Source: Pseudocercospora fijiensis CIRAD86 (taxonomy: Eukaryota; Ascomycota; Dothideomycetes; Mycosphaerellales; Mycosphaerellaceae). From it: a stretch of 64,000 bases of DNA. The stretch spans positions 1,740,483 through 1,804,482 of the forward strand of contig NW_006921535.1 of NCBI RefSeq assembly GCF_000340215.1, given 5' to 3'. The translations under genes and the position numbers were made by a program. How positions within the stretch are numbered: position 1 is the stretch's first letter; the number at the start of each line of letters is the position of its first letter. Shown in pieces: positions 24,239-35,738 of this stretch. The notes beneath the pieces are model-generated. The model did not search any database. It saw nothing but the letters and a program-made list of their open reading frames with translations, and was not told the DNA's origin.

Positions 24239-25939
24239 CTCTGCAGCCGTGGTCACACCCGCGCAGCCCGCCGCACATGCGATGGTGCGCGATGGCGACG
24301 AGACTACTAACGTTAGTGAATGCGAGCCTGCTCCACGCTGCATGAGTCGTCGGCGCAACATCTTCTGCTTGAGGTGTCGCTCAAAGGCAGAACTTGATTT
24401 TAGTCCAACCCTGGCCGACATGGAACTGGAAGCCGTGCAACGGGCACGCGCGGCAACACCCAGCTAACTCAGCTAACAATAATTGCGCATGCGAACGGTT
24501 ATAATGTACCTGTCGCGCTGTCGCGTTGGTGCACCCGTCACAAAGTCTTATCATGATGAAGTTGATGCACGTATCGGCTCTCCTCTTCATCAACCTCTGT
24601 GCTTTTACATTAACTTAGAGCTCCCTGCACCCTGGAACTTGGACGCTGCCGAAACGCGATCCTCTCCGCCGCGAACTCTGACCCGCGTTCAGCGAGCGCC
24701 CGACGCGCATCATCATGTGGAGGAACGGCTGGGCATCGGACGCCTGAGCTAAGCATCCGCCGGATTTCGAGCATCAGGAGACGACGAACAAACGTGCATC
24801 ATTCTACTGCACAGCGGTCCTCGATCGCCACTCCCACATACCGGTATCCAAGATGTGTGCCTGCCCGATGTGTGGTTCATCGATGCCTTCTCCGTCAAGA
24901 TGCTGGATCTGGAGGTGTCGATCGAGCCATGATCAGACAAGAACTATGGTATAGAATTCGACGCTACACGATCCTGGTGAGATCATGTTCGCTGAGGTTG
25001 ATGTGAGTTACAGGGATGCTCTCCGGCTTTGGCAGATCCATGACAAGGGTGAAAGCCCAAGCCACACGCCAGAGTTCTGGGCTCATCCTGGTGTACACTG
25101 TACAGGCCTCGCTTTGAGCTGATGTTCGCTCAGCGAAGATCATGTTGTGTAACTTGTTCGTCAGGCAAGAACGCTGATGCACAATCGCCGGCGGTCCGAC
25201 ACTCCCGAGTCGCTGCTGCGGGAGAACGTTGATTTGACCCTTCAACAGTCGTCGAAAAAATCGCATTTGGAAATTTTGGATCTTGGCTACACCCTCCTCG
25301 TCCGCCGCCCGAGTGGTAGATTGTGACTCCACATGACTCAATACAAACATAATCTGCTCGCGTGGTCGCATGCTTTGTTACTTCAAGGAAAGTTTGATAG
25401 CAAGACGAATTGCACTGACTCCCTCGCTTCTAGTACGAGCACGCTCAGACAATCATTGAATGAGCGATCCACGATGGAAGAACATGCAGCGCGCTCCGAC
25501 AGATTATGTGTCTGCCTCGCTGGTAGCTCTATTATTCTCCTCTTATAGCAGCATCATCGGCAGGGACAATCCTGGACATCACATTGCGGCATTTCAAGAT
25601 GCTGAACACCTCGGCAGATCGAGTAGAGGTGATTCCTGCACATCCTCCTTCGTCGAACCTTTACTGCCTTAGCAAGGCATTCATTGACGGCCACCCGTTT
25701 CTGCTGAATCGCTGGTGCTAACAAGTTTATGCGGAACTTCTTGTTGTCAGGTCGTCGACCAGTGCAGTTGCCGACTGAGTCGCCAGACCACAAATGCCAT
25801 ACCTCCATTGCTTGGTCCAATCACCTCCCATCCGTTACATTCCCACAGGAGGAGGGTGTCCAACATGATCTAGGGCTGTCAAGATTGCCGACGCAAGATC
25901 TTGTTCCAAACAGAACGCACCTCCATTCAGCCATTCTTC
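24239..25939. other. intergenic, no supported gene
   Basis: Composition is normal again, so this is host DNA between the hAT insertion and the RING gene. Small frames on both strands (for example 24213-24467 + and 24964-25371 -) have no recognisable domain and overlap each other. I see no gene that I can support. Confidence 0.4.
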
Positions 25940-26819
25940 TCAAGGCACTCCAAGATTCCTGAGGCCGCCGCTGCTGAATATCGCACTCATAAGCAGCATG
26001 AGTGTCGGAAGTGATGCCTCTTCATTGGACTGGTCACGGATCTGGGTTAATTCTCTGTTTTCGCTAGGCTTCCCGTCTCTCAAGTGACGATCAGAGGTTG
26101 ACTGGCTAGCGTTCGCCTGAATGTGCGAATCACTTTGTACTGGCAGTGACACGGGTACGGGGTCCAGGGCTGTGATCCTCTTTCGGTCGAGTGGACAGGA
26201 TTTTGTTCTCGTGAGCCACTGGTAAATGCATTGCCTGCAGAATACATGTCCACACGGCGTTTCGTGTGGGTCGTCAAAAGCCTCTCTGCAGATTGGACAT
26301 TCACTAGAGACAGATCGGCGTGGCAATCTTCTTTTCTTCGAATCTGCTAGACGGCACGTCAACTGGTGCTCAAGATCCTGAAGATTCGATGTTCTCACTT
26401 GTGTTCTCCATTTCTAATCTGCCGATCCGTTCTTTGACAGCTTCCATATCTGTTCTAATCTTCTTGAAGCTGTAGTCGAGTTGAGTCAGTAAGACTGAAT
26501 CAGCATCCACCTTCCTTTGGAGATCTGCGATGCTCGCGTCCAGGGTCGCGAACCTGTCAGCAAGGATCTGTTCCGAAGTGATGGCATACGATCTTCCAGG
26601 CCTGCCGGAAATATGTATGCTTCTGAAGCTGTTGTCCATTATGGGTAGAATGTGTACTGTGAAAACCTGTGAAAAGAGTAAGAGGTTATTGGCGGTGTAT
26701 GGGCGGTGCTCGGAGGGAAGATTGGGAAGCCACGAGAGCAGATCAGCAGGTAATTCAAGACGATATGTGTGGACACACGATTGAACATCGTCAATGCGTG
26801 TTTTGATCTCAGACAGCAT
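25940..26819 (-). CDS. RING-finger protein, probable E3 ubiquitin ligase
   Basis: Exons 26819-26399 and 26343-25940, joined by a 55-nt intron (GTGAGA donor, CTAGCAG acceptor, phase 1), 274 residues. The N-terminal part contains a helical, coiled-coil-like region (about 85-138: heptad-like LDASIADLQRKVD and MEAVKERIGRLEME). The RING finger follows: C156, C159, C171, H173, C176, C179, C190 and D193. The eighth zinc ligand is Asp rather than Cys (SCPLDRKR), a C3HC3D arrangement known in some RINGs. An E2-recruiting role is inferred from the fold only. A shorter start at 26639 (MDNSF) is possible because the first 60 residues are less convincing. No substrate can be proposed. Confidence 0.75.
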
Positions 26820-27613
26820 TTGCTCAGAGGTCTCAGTCCGAATCGAACTGGTCGAGCAGCAGTGAAAGACACCTTTCGGTGCACTTCAAGCTGCCTTTCT
26901 CCCAGCGCCGTGAGTGAGGCTGCTTGCGAGCCCTTGAGACATCGTGTTTCTTGGGCCGTGTTCGTTTTGGCGCAGGCGAACATGTTCTGCGGCTGCATAG
27001 ACTCTACGCACTGTAGGTCTGAGAATCGTGGATGTTGTCTCGCGATGAAGGCATGCTGAAGTTGAAGTTAAAGGCACAAAAATGGTTTGCTTGAGGGAAG
27101 GGCGCAAGACACGCCAAGAACTCGGGTTCCACATCGGCTCGTCGGCAAACCACATTGTCATCTCCGTGCTTTGCCTGCCTTCACTCCTTCGTCGTCCCAA
27201 TTCTCGCATCGAAGGGCTGTGAAAGACCAAATGTCCGCCCATGGAAGCTTTAAGCATTATTGAGAAAAAGGGGTGGTCTTGAACAGACTCTCCCAGGCTG
27301 ATGCATGATCATCGTGCTTGCGTGCCTCAGTAGACATTGGTTTCGACCTTGGATTGTGTGCTGCAGAGGCAACCTGGCGTCCTACGGCTCAAGTTCACTC
27401 TCTGGATTAGATTGTCATATGGCCGTTTACCTAATGCAGGTGCCACGAACCTCACTTCTGCAGGCAACTGCCATTGTCACACCCGTTCTTCACTTCCACC
27501 GCTACTGCACATGCAATTTCTTAGCATTGGCAATAACCACAAATCAGCGCGGCTCCAGATCAAGCAAGACCAAATAGCCGACTGCTATCGATCAACATTG
27601 CTTCAACGGCGGT
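26820..27613. other. intergenic, divergent promoters
   Basis: Lies between the RING gene (-) and the gene starting at 27,614 (+). Frames here (26769-27059 +, 26886-27257 -) overlap on opposite strands without motifs. Nothing is called. Confidence 0.45.
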
Positions 27614-28744
27614 ATGGCCGAAAAGAAAGAATTCAAAGGGAAGGGCTGCCTGACACTTCAAAAGCGCTCCGGCGCCTACCTGGAATATGAGGACTTGACA
27701 GAGCTTCCACAACATGCGTCGCTTGCCGAGCTCGACAAGAATGGTTATCCCGTCCTTCACATGGGCGAGCGCTTTTGCCGCCTTCCAGGCAAGGATGGCA
27801 TGCGAATCTGCGGTGTAGGTCCAGATTCGTGCGAACAAAGCGTATCAATGCTGACTGTTTTGATCAGCTGCGGTTTGCGGACTATGTAACTCTTAACAAG
27901 CATTTTACCGATGCTCACGAGATCGATGCCGCGAAGAAGCCAATGTTCCAGAGGGGCATGAATAAGAGCAGAGGACTGATCGATGGTGAAGTTTGTGAGT
28001 AGCTTTCCAGGTCGAGGACTCCAGACTCCCTACTGGCGTTCAGGTCATCAGCGCGTTTGAGAGCTGACACAATTAGCGTGGTACGAGAACTTCATGCAAT
28101 CCATTCGCGGCTCTCAAAAGCGAAAAGCAGACCCTGTCGCACCGGAAGTTGTCAACACACCGAAGTCAAAGAAGCTGAAGCAGATCGCCGCGCTACCAGC
28201 GTCACCGTCGCCACTTCAGCAACTGACTCAGCCAGCCGCAACTCCTGTGCCTGAGCCGAGTGCGTCTGCAGCTGCTCCATCGCCAGCCGAGAAGCCAATC
28301 CAGCCTGCGAAGACGTCTGTGCCTGATACCAGTATAGTTTCCGCTAACCCGCAAACCCAGCAGCTGCTAAGCTATTATCCACCACCTCCTACCTCTACAT
28401 CAGGCTCCTTTCCAGCAGTTCCGCCATCTAGACAGCTACCAAGTGCCTCGCTAACACCCCTCACACCTGGTCCCATTGCTATCGTCCCAGCATCAGCACC
28501 ACAAGCACCGAGCGCCGCGCCCCCGAAACCTGCTGCTATACCTCAAGATCAGTACACTCAAACGTACATCGCTTCCTACAACAACGGCTGGGAGGACTGC
28601 GAGCGAGAGTATCAGCACCGCACAGCTGAGTTAGAGGCGGAAAAGGCAGCATTCGAGCGAGAGAGGGCGAAATTCCATGCTCTGCGTACGAGATTTGGTG
28701 GCGAATTGAAGGTGCTGTTGAGAGAAGTTGAAGGTGGAAGGTAG
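27614..28744 (+). CDS. unassigned protein with C2H2-like N-terminus, Pro-rich middle and coiled-coil end
   Basis: Exons 27614-27814, 27868-27994 and 28077-28744, introns of 53 and 82 nt (branch GCTGAC in both), 331 residues. I do not recognise the family. The first splice joins RICG to LRFADYVTLNKHF, producing C55, C66, H79, H84: the C-to-H spacing (12) and H-x4-H fit a C2H2 finger but the first cysteine pair is ten apart instead of two to four. A basic stretch (QKRKADP, PKSKKLKQ) could be a nuclear signal. The middle (about 150-265) is Pro/Ala/Ser-rich and disordered. The end (about 275-331) is a Glu/Arg/Ala-rich helix likely to form a coiled coil. A nuclear DNA- or RNA-associated role is only a guess. 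Confidence 0.75.
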
Positions 28745-29032
28745 ACCTTCGGCTTCACTGAAAATTTGAGAGCAGGGTTTGATGCGATACCGTTCGCGGC
28801 GGCGTCGTTGTTGAGGGCATTGGGACATGAGCGGCCGGCACTTTATCGAGAGAGCTGGCAATGGTTGAATCCGTAAGCGCCAGATGGGCCGTCGACCAGT
28901 GACTTGCAATTTTTGAGTGTAGACACAGCGAGGAGATTCGTGGATCGAGCAAGTGAGACCATTGATCTCTGTTTATCGCAGTCTCAGACCGCTTCTGCTA
29001 CCTCTCATCTCTCTGAGACAAGACACGCCAAC

Positions 29033-29964
29033 TTACTTCTTAGCAGCAGCCTTAGCCCTAAACTGCTCGACCTTAGCCCTCATAGCATCAACACTCGCCT
29101 CCCAATCCACAACCTTCGTCACACTCTCATTCTCCCGAATCGCCTTGGCCCAGACCGAAAACTTCGGAAGCGAATCCAAATTCCTGATCAAACTCGTAGG
29201 AATCAAATCCTCATGCTTTCCCAACGCATACCATCTCACAATAAACGGAGCAGCATGAACTTCCGCAAAAGTCAAAGTCTCGCTTCCATTAAAGTAAGGC
29301 GCAGAATTGGAAAGCAGAGGTTCGATTTCCTTCTCCACGGCTTTAAACCATTCCTCAGCTTTCGCTTCTTTTTCGGCACTCCCTGCCGGAGCGAGCAAGG
29401 TTTGGAACCAGAAGGATGAGACTTTGTTGTTCCAGGTATCAGTGAAGAAATTGATTCTCGCCTAATAATCATCAATCATCATGAATTAGCATTGCTCTAA
29501 AAAAAATTTTTCCTGAATCGCTGCGAACTCACCCTCTCCAGCGGCGCTCTCGGACTATCTCTCAAACCCGGCAGCAGTTTTCCCGGAAACGAGTTGGCAA
29601 GGAACTCGGCCACAATAGCCGATTCGGTCAAGATTTCCTCGTCATAGACGCCTTCGACGGAATACTTGATCGAAGGCACTAGACCGCGTGGGTTGATGTC
29701 GAGATACCACTGTGGTCGTGGCGTGCTGAGATCGATGATGACTTCCTCGAATGGCAAGTTGAGCTCTTTCAAAGCAATGTGAGCTCGATGGGCGTAAGGG
29801 CATTGATGGTTGGTGTAAAGAGTGATCTTTGGTGATGCGACGGCATTGCCGCTGACGTGGCCGTTCGTTGTGGCCATATTTACTATTGATCGGAGTGTGG
29901 TGCTGAGGGTTCTATGTTGTGTGATTCCAAGTCGAGAAGCAACTCTTGAAGTATTGAACAGCAT
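29033..29964 (-). CDS. omega-type glutathione S-transferase-like protein
   Basis: Exons 29964-29533 and 29461-29033, 71-nt intron (GTGAGT donor, TTAG acceptor, phase 0), 286 residues. Omega-class GSTs use an active-site Cys for thiol transfer and reduction rather than conjugation. The motif is NHQCPYAHRAHIAL with Cys55 as the catalytic residue, followed by the thioredoxin-fold landmarks GLVPSIKY and ESAIVAEFL. The second exon gives the all-helical C-terminal domain (ARINFFTDTW through DWEASVDAM). The first 29 residues are Arg/Ser/Thr-rich with few acids and may be a mitochondrial signal; an internal ATG (M30, MATTNGHV) would give a cytosolic form. The gene is distinct from the GST at 47.2 kb, which is Ure2p-like. 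Confidence 0.88.
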
Positions 29965-30532
29965 GAAGTAGAAGCGGCGAAACGGGGGACAGGGTTATAC
30001 CGGTCCGAGAGAAAGCTTAATAATGCTGCAAGAAATGTGCCCTGGAGGTGCATGAGCTGAAGCTTGCTGAGATGTGGCCAAGCGGAATTAGCACGTAAGA
30101 GCCGACGAGAGAGCTGTTGGTGCGATGCTCTCAAATCAGAAGTGGAATGAATGACAGCATTGCAATGCTCGATCCCACAAGCCAAGAGTAAGAACCAAGT
30201 CATCCTAGGGCAGGGTGGCACAGTCAGAGGCTTGCTCTGGTTAGACACTCGCTTTACATTAGGCAGATATCATCTTCTCGTCCATCATGCCATAGTAAGA
30301 GTACCTAAAGTGTCATGCTCGCATATGCCGCTTCAATTCAAAACCTGCTCGGAGCAAGTGATACAGTTCCCCAACTCCATGCCAGGTTTCGATAGCAAGC
30401 GCCAGTATCAAAACTATGCCATTCTGTAGGGCCAGCCGTAGCTACATAGGTATCTCCAGGTCGTGCTCCTGATGCATCAACTCTTCTTCACCTTGTCAAG
30501 TTCTCCGCAACAGTTGATCTCTTCGGATACGC
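29965..30532. other. intergenic, no supported gene
   Basis: Upstream region of the omega-type GST and 3' flank of the reticulon gene. The frames 29883-30248 (-) and 30151-30429 (+) have no motif. Confidence 0.5.
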
Positions 30533-31588
30533 TTATGCAAGGAGAGGCTCCTTCTCGCTGTGGTGGATTTCTTCATGGGTAGTAGCCTCAGGGACCAGCG
30601 GATTATCCTTTGGTGCCGAAGGGAAGTCGTCACTCTTGACTGCCGACTCCGGTGTCACCTTCTCAGCGGTCTGAGGGCTGACAATACCCTTGTCAACAGC
30701 AGCCTGCTTTCCTTGTCCAATTACCTCAGAAGCCTGAGCGCTAACATTCTTGAGAGCGTTCTGGCTTGCCTCCCAAGCCTTGCCAGTGTGCTCAGCAGCA
30801 AGGCCACGGATCTGGCTGACCTGCTCGGAAGCAATCTTTTGTGCGTTGCCAAGGTACTCATCGATGAGTTCCTTGTTGGTGATGTAGACCAGAGGGGTGA
30901 AGAAGAGGACGGTAGTGGAGAGGAGGATGAAGCCCCAAGCTGGCATGATCTTGACCAGCCAGTAGGTGGTGAAGGTACTCAAGAAGGCCTATACTTATTG
31001 TTAGCTGGAGGAAATTCAACAATCGGGAGGAGCGCTTACGAGAATGGTGGCGGAGATGTTCTCAGCAAAGACGATGCGCTGGAACTCAATGACAAAGAAG
31101 TTGACAAGCTCTGCCAAATCAGACAGGACGCTCTCGACGGACTCAGGCGGAATTCTGTAGTAGGCTCTCGGTCGCATCTTGCTGGCCACACCCTGACCCA
31201 AAGCGAGTCTGCCGGTAGCCTCGAGTGCTGCAGTGATGCCAAGTACAATGTAAGAAGCCTTGAGTAGGTATCGGACGACTGGGACATAGCGCGCGATGAG
31301 GATGGAGAGGACGAAGGTAGCATAGGTGACGGCGGTGGCTCTTGGGTTCTCCCACGAGAGCAGGTTGTAGAAGAAGGAGTGGTAGTGTGTCAGTTCTTGG
31401 CCGTTGGCGGTTGTGGTTTGAGGGGTCTGCTTCGATGCCGAAAGGTTTCCGAATTCGTTTCGAGTGGCATTGGCCTCAGCGCGCGCCTTGTCGACGACGG
31501 GGCCGTTGGCGACCGCTTGCACTGTCTGCGAGTTCTTGATGCTGTCCATGGTGTTCTGAGCGGTCTGTTGGGCGTCTGAGAGAGACAT
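30533..31588 (-). CDS. RTN1: reticulon-domain ER-shaping protein
   Basis: Exons 31588-31040 and 30988-30533, 51-nt intron (GTAAGC donor, GCTAAC branch, TATAG acceptor, phase 0), 334 residues. Reticulons bend ER membrane into tubules. The protein has an N-terminal Gln/Asn/Ala-rich cytosolic leader (1-70), then a reticulon homology domain starting at LLSWENPRATAVTYATFV. It has two long hydrophobic hairpins (about 80-130 and 188-220) separated by a hydrophilic loop that contains AELVNFFVIEFQRIVF. The tail is helical and Ala/Lys/Glu-rich and ends in SEKEPLLA. Spacing and WENP motif are those of fungal Rtn1. Confidence 0.9.
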
Positions 31589-32993
31589 GTTAGGGTCGAG
31601 GTGTGCCTGATGTGTGCTATGCTATCAGGCGGAGAGGGCGGAAATGCTGGGTACTGTCGATATGGTGGTCAGTTGAGGTCGAAAGGTGTCACGGGTGTTT
31701 GTGACTGCGGCAGCGCGAGAGGAAATGGTTGAGAGAAGGCGCGGGAAGTTGTTCCTGAGATGTGAGAGCGAAAAAACAGGTAATGGGAGTGACGTGGTGC
31801 AGTGAACAGCTTGCTCCCGCCCATCGCCCACCGCATCGCGTATCCATGCAATCGATGGCGCTCAGGCACTACCACATGTCGTGGCTGCATTTTGTGCAGC
31901 TTCACTTACCTTACTTGCAAGAAATCCGGACAGCTCTTGCTTCTCAACAGTCTCGTCGGTCTTCAGTTCAGGATAGGCTGCGTGGTCGCCGGGCTGCAGA
32001 GCCTGGTCGACAAAGGGACCAGACATGACTGTATGTGTTTCGTATGGGTGATGGGTGAGATAGGGGAGCTCCGGGGTTGTTCGCTCGCTTGCCTGGATTG
32101 GACGAGCTCCGTTCTGTGTACTCGATATGATGATGCTTTGCTTTGCTTTCGTTCAAGCTCGGCGGAACTGCACGCTCAGGGAGGTGTTGCTGCAGCTCAA
32201 GAAGTGTACTGGCGGTGTGAAGTTTGCGAAGTTCGCGATATGTTTGTGCGGCAAGATTTGGTTGCGCTGCCCTGAAAGCTAGAACTACTAACCCACCAAT
32301 GGTGCACGGCCTCTCCCAACGCTGGATGACTTCACAGAACCCCTGTATTTGCCTCTCGAAACCTTTCTGCCTCGCCTTGCCTCGCCCGCTCACCCGCCCG
32401 GCTGAGACGGGCAATCGTCCACACGACATTCTACAGTATTGTGCTCGACTCCATGATCGTATCACATGATGGTTCCGCCCACATGGCCAGGATTTCTCAA
32501 ACCTTCGCTCGGACCAGACCATGTGAAGAGTCTGAAGACTCGCTTGTCTTCGGCGCGGCAGCAACGTCCCGAACAGCCGGTTGCCTAGGCGGAACTCTGC
32601 TTCACGAGGCAGAATCCAAGGCACGGACATTTTCCACCCTTCTCCCGTCTCCATCCTCCCTTGACTAGACGCTCTTGACCATACTCAGCCGCCAGCGAAC
32701 ATGTCCCGTGTCTCCCGAGCCTTTGACGCCTTGTATACGCTTAACGCACTTCGTCGGCCGAAAGAGGTTCAGAGTGACCTCCAAGGCTAATAATAGTAAG
32801 GCATCAAAATTCTGCATGGAACGACGTGTGTTGGTGGCGACGGGAGAAGGACGCTCAGCTGGTAAGGCTGTGTGCCCATGTCATCAGTATAAGTGTCTTT
32901 GGTCCCCGCTGTCCGAGGAGGATTTATGCCTGGAGCACGAGCAACAAATAATCGAGGGTTCATCCCACAAGGAGCGTCCACGTTACGAGATCA
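31589..32993. other. intergenic, no supported gene
   Basis: Contains the reticulon promoter and the region before the HET-like frame. Overlapping frames (31802-32275 +, 31968-32654 -, 32675-33178 +) lack recognisable domains. An ATG at 32701 opens a 30-codon frame (MSRVSRAFDALYTLN) that could be a first exon of the next gene, but I could not connect it. Confidence 0.4.
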
Positions 32994-33737
32994 ATGAGCC
33001 AGCCTGTCTGCGCACCGGAACCGGAAGCCAGAGAACCTATACGGCCATCCACGTCTGCGCAACATCTACGACGACATTGCGAGTGCCGCATCATCGAAGC
33101 ACCAGTGGAGAGAATTGCCCAGATAACACGAGATGGAGACATACCGCTTTTGAGCATCCAGACTGGCGACACAGATAAGCTGAATCTGGTCGCGAAACCT
33201 CATGATGGACGTAGACAATACGTGGTGGTGACTTCAACAAATTCCGAGGTCATCAACTTCTCCACGTACAACACCATCACCACTTGTCAGCTCATGCAAT
33301 TAGCATATCCGCTGGGAAAGATTCAGGTCGAGGAAGTTCGCGCGGAATTATGCTTCTGGCTCCCCAAGCTGTGCTCGCCTCCGAGTGCGCGAAACGCTGC
33401 CAGATCTTTGACCGAGGTCTATAGGAATGCGTATGCTGTGATAGTAGCAGATCCTGACATCCTCCAAACTCCCAGAGACAAGGCCCTGGAAGAGTTGCGG
33501 ACACACCTACCGACACTCTACCGTAGCCAGCCGCAGCTTGCGATCGTGCGACGCATCAAGCTGGCAGCAGATGGTGGTCTAATAGATGTGCAGGCGGCTC
33601 TCATGCGGTCCAGGAATAGCCAGAGGATATCCGGATCAAGTCGGCAAGTTGAACCATCGGAGTTAAGACGAAGTGCAACAACAGCAGGAAGTAGGAGGTC
33701 CAGAGAAAGCGACAACAGAAGAACAAGAGAGGCTTGA
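32994..33737 (+). CDS. hypothetical protein, possible divergent HET-domain remnant
   Basis: A 247-codon frame from an ATG at 32994. I see weak resemblance to the fungal heterokaryon-incompatibility (HET) domain: RRQYVVVTS at the position of the YVALSHVW strand, TTCQLMQL like the NAL-x-CQL helix, then FWLPKLCSPPSARNAARSLT and EVYRNAYAVIVAD, which match the FWIDTLC...P..ARN.AI..M...Y..A..VLVLD pattern of HET proteins. The usual SHVWSDG motif is not recognisable, and the frame ends in Ser/Arg-rich sequence. It could be a diverged HET protein, the core of a longer spliced gene, or a pseudogene. HET proteins trigger non-self recognition and cell death; that role is not shown here. Confidence 0.45.
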   Translation: MSQPVCAPEPEAREPIRPSTSAQHLRRHCECRIIEAPVERIAQITRDGDIPLLSIQTGDTDKLNLVAKPHDGRRQYVVVTSTNSEVINFSTYNTITTCQLMQLAYPLGKIQVEEVRAELCFWLPKLCSPPSARNAARSLTEVYRNAYAVIVADPDILQTPRDKALEELRTHLPTLYRSQPQLAIVRRIKLAADGGLIDVQAALMRSRNSQRISGSSRQVEPSELRRSATTAGSRRSRESDNRRTREA

Positions 33738-33796
33738 CCCCGGAGATTGATTCATCATTCGTAGCGCCATATGCTTCATCATCTATCTGTGCAGAT

Positions 33797-34806
33797 TTAC
33801 TGCAAATAATCCCCATTCGTCTCCTTATGCACGACATCAAACAGTGGCTTGGCAGAGAACCAACCCGCTCGACTCGTTCCAACACTCCTATAGGTATACT
33901 GTGCCTCCTCCTCACCGATAGCAATCGGCTTCTCACCGCGACTCCCAGCAGCAGCCTCGGCCATCAACTGGGACTGACAACACTTCTCCAAACTCACAAA
34001 CCAAAAGATCGTCTCCTCAATCGTCTGGCCCACAGTCAAAAGTCCATGATTCTGCAACAACGCCGCCTTCTTATCCCCGAGACAATTCGCAATATCTTTC
34101 CCCTCCTTCTGCGCCAAAACAACACCGTTAAACGAATCATAAACCACATGATCGTTGTGGAAAGCACAAGAATCTTGGGTCAAAGTATCGAGCTTTCGAC
34201 CCAAAGAGCACCATGTTCGGCCGTAGATGGAGTGAGAATGTGCGGCGCAGTTGACATCTGGACGTGCAGCGTGGATCGCGGAATGGATCATGTAGGCTGC
34301 TGTGTTGAGGAGTCGGACCTCGCCTCCGTCGATGACTTGGCCGGAATGGTTCACGAGGATGAGGTCGGATTTGTTGATCATGGAGAATGCGACGCCGAAG
34401 GGGTTGACCCAGAAGCAGTTGGGCTAAAAGCGAGTCAGCATCACCAACCAACAATGTCAAGACTATATGACAGGTCTTGCATCAACAGGATCCCTCAGCG
34501 TAATATGTCCAGCGACACCCTCATCAAACCCATATTTCCCAAAAATCCTGAAGGCTGCCGCCAATCTGCCCTTCAAATATTCCCTTTCCTTGTATTTGTC
34601 TTCGAATTTCGGAGGCCTGAACATGACATGAGCAACCAACCACCAACTACCTTTTTGTCTCGACGAACGCACCTCGGAAACTCCATCATCTTCCCCTGCG
34701 CAATCGTCTTCTTCACACCCGGTTCCAGTGGCGCTTCTCCATTATTCACAGCCTCAGAGTGTCCATTTGCAGAAACACCGACCGGGTCTTGTGCGTGTGG
34801 TGCCAT
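33797..34806 (-). CDS. class II aldolase/adducin-domain protein
   Basis: Exons 34806-34673, 34616-34481 and 34423-33797, 298 residues. Class II aldolases and their relatives cleave or epimerise sugar phosphates at a metal site built from three His. Here the ligands appear as HSHSIYG and NHGLLTVG. Other family signatures are FDEGVAGHITLRDP, NCFWVNPFGVAFSMI and SDLILVNHSGQVI. The first intron (56 nt) is GT-AG. The second is best read as a GC-AG intron (donor GCAAGA after GTTGAT, 57 nt, GCTGAC branch), which yields RDPVD-PNCFWVNPFG as in the family; a GT donor nine bases on would add ARP. The start at 34806 is preferred over an in-frame ATG 17 codons upstream. The substrate is unknown. Confidence 0.88.
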
Positions 34807-35738
34807 GGTTGGTTTCAATCCCCTGCAAAGAACAAAACAACCCTGTAAGATCGTCAAGTTTTCGAAGTCAAGAATCTACGTCTTCCTTGATAGTATTGAG
34901 AAGTGGCAAAAAAAAGAAGTAACCTCGTCGGGTCGGGATAAAAAGGTGATATAAGGGCAAGAATCAGCCAACGCCCTATCGTCGCCACGAAGCAAAAGTA
35001 CCCTAACCCCCGCAATCCACAGCCTCGGGTGAGGCGGCCGGTATCTGGTGTGGCGAGCGGTGTGGTTGCGCGCTTTCGGCCAACGAACGGCTGGCGGCAG
35101 AGATGATGCTGCTGACTGCATTCTCGTAAACAACAGGGTCTCTTGCCGGTCAGTCGGGTCAGTTTCCCAGTACATGGATGGTAGTAGAGATACATGGTTG
35201 ATGATAAGATTTTCTTTCATTGTGGCCACGGCCGTGTTGTCCTCCATTTGGCGCACAATGCCATCTATCTCCAGGAGCTTCGTGAACGGAAAAGTCTTGC
35301 GTTTCGTGGGCTGGATAGTGAGTGGTATACTCCGTGAAGTCGCAGTGGCGAGGCGAATTCGGCCAACGAGCAATGCAGAGAGCTGTGCCGATTTTCCGCT
35401 TCGGTTCCAGGAATTCGTTCACGTCTTTGGTGATGCTCGGCGAATATGCAACGTCCAACCTGGAATAACATCGACATCACTAGTCATGTCAGCAAAACTT
35501 CAGGGCCATGTCGCAGATCCTCTGCGACCTTCGACGCCGTTATCTGTCCGAGAGTGTTCTGATTCGGCGGAATCGTAATTGAACGTCCATACGAGATACG
35601 AAATTCCTGACTGACTACACGTCCAAAGAGATGCCAATTAGGCTTGCCTGATCGATTCGGCCCAAGGCCAAACGTACTTCCAAATCATGCAAAAAAAGGC
35701 GCCAATACGCACCATAAAGACTCTCAATATCGACTTCC
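34807..35738. other. intergenic, no supported gene
   Basis: Between the aldolase-like gene start and the TOP2 stop. The frames at 35048-35578 (+) and 34876-35373 (-) overlap on opposite strands and show no motif. Nothing is called. Confidence 0.45.
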
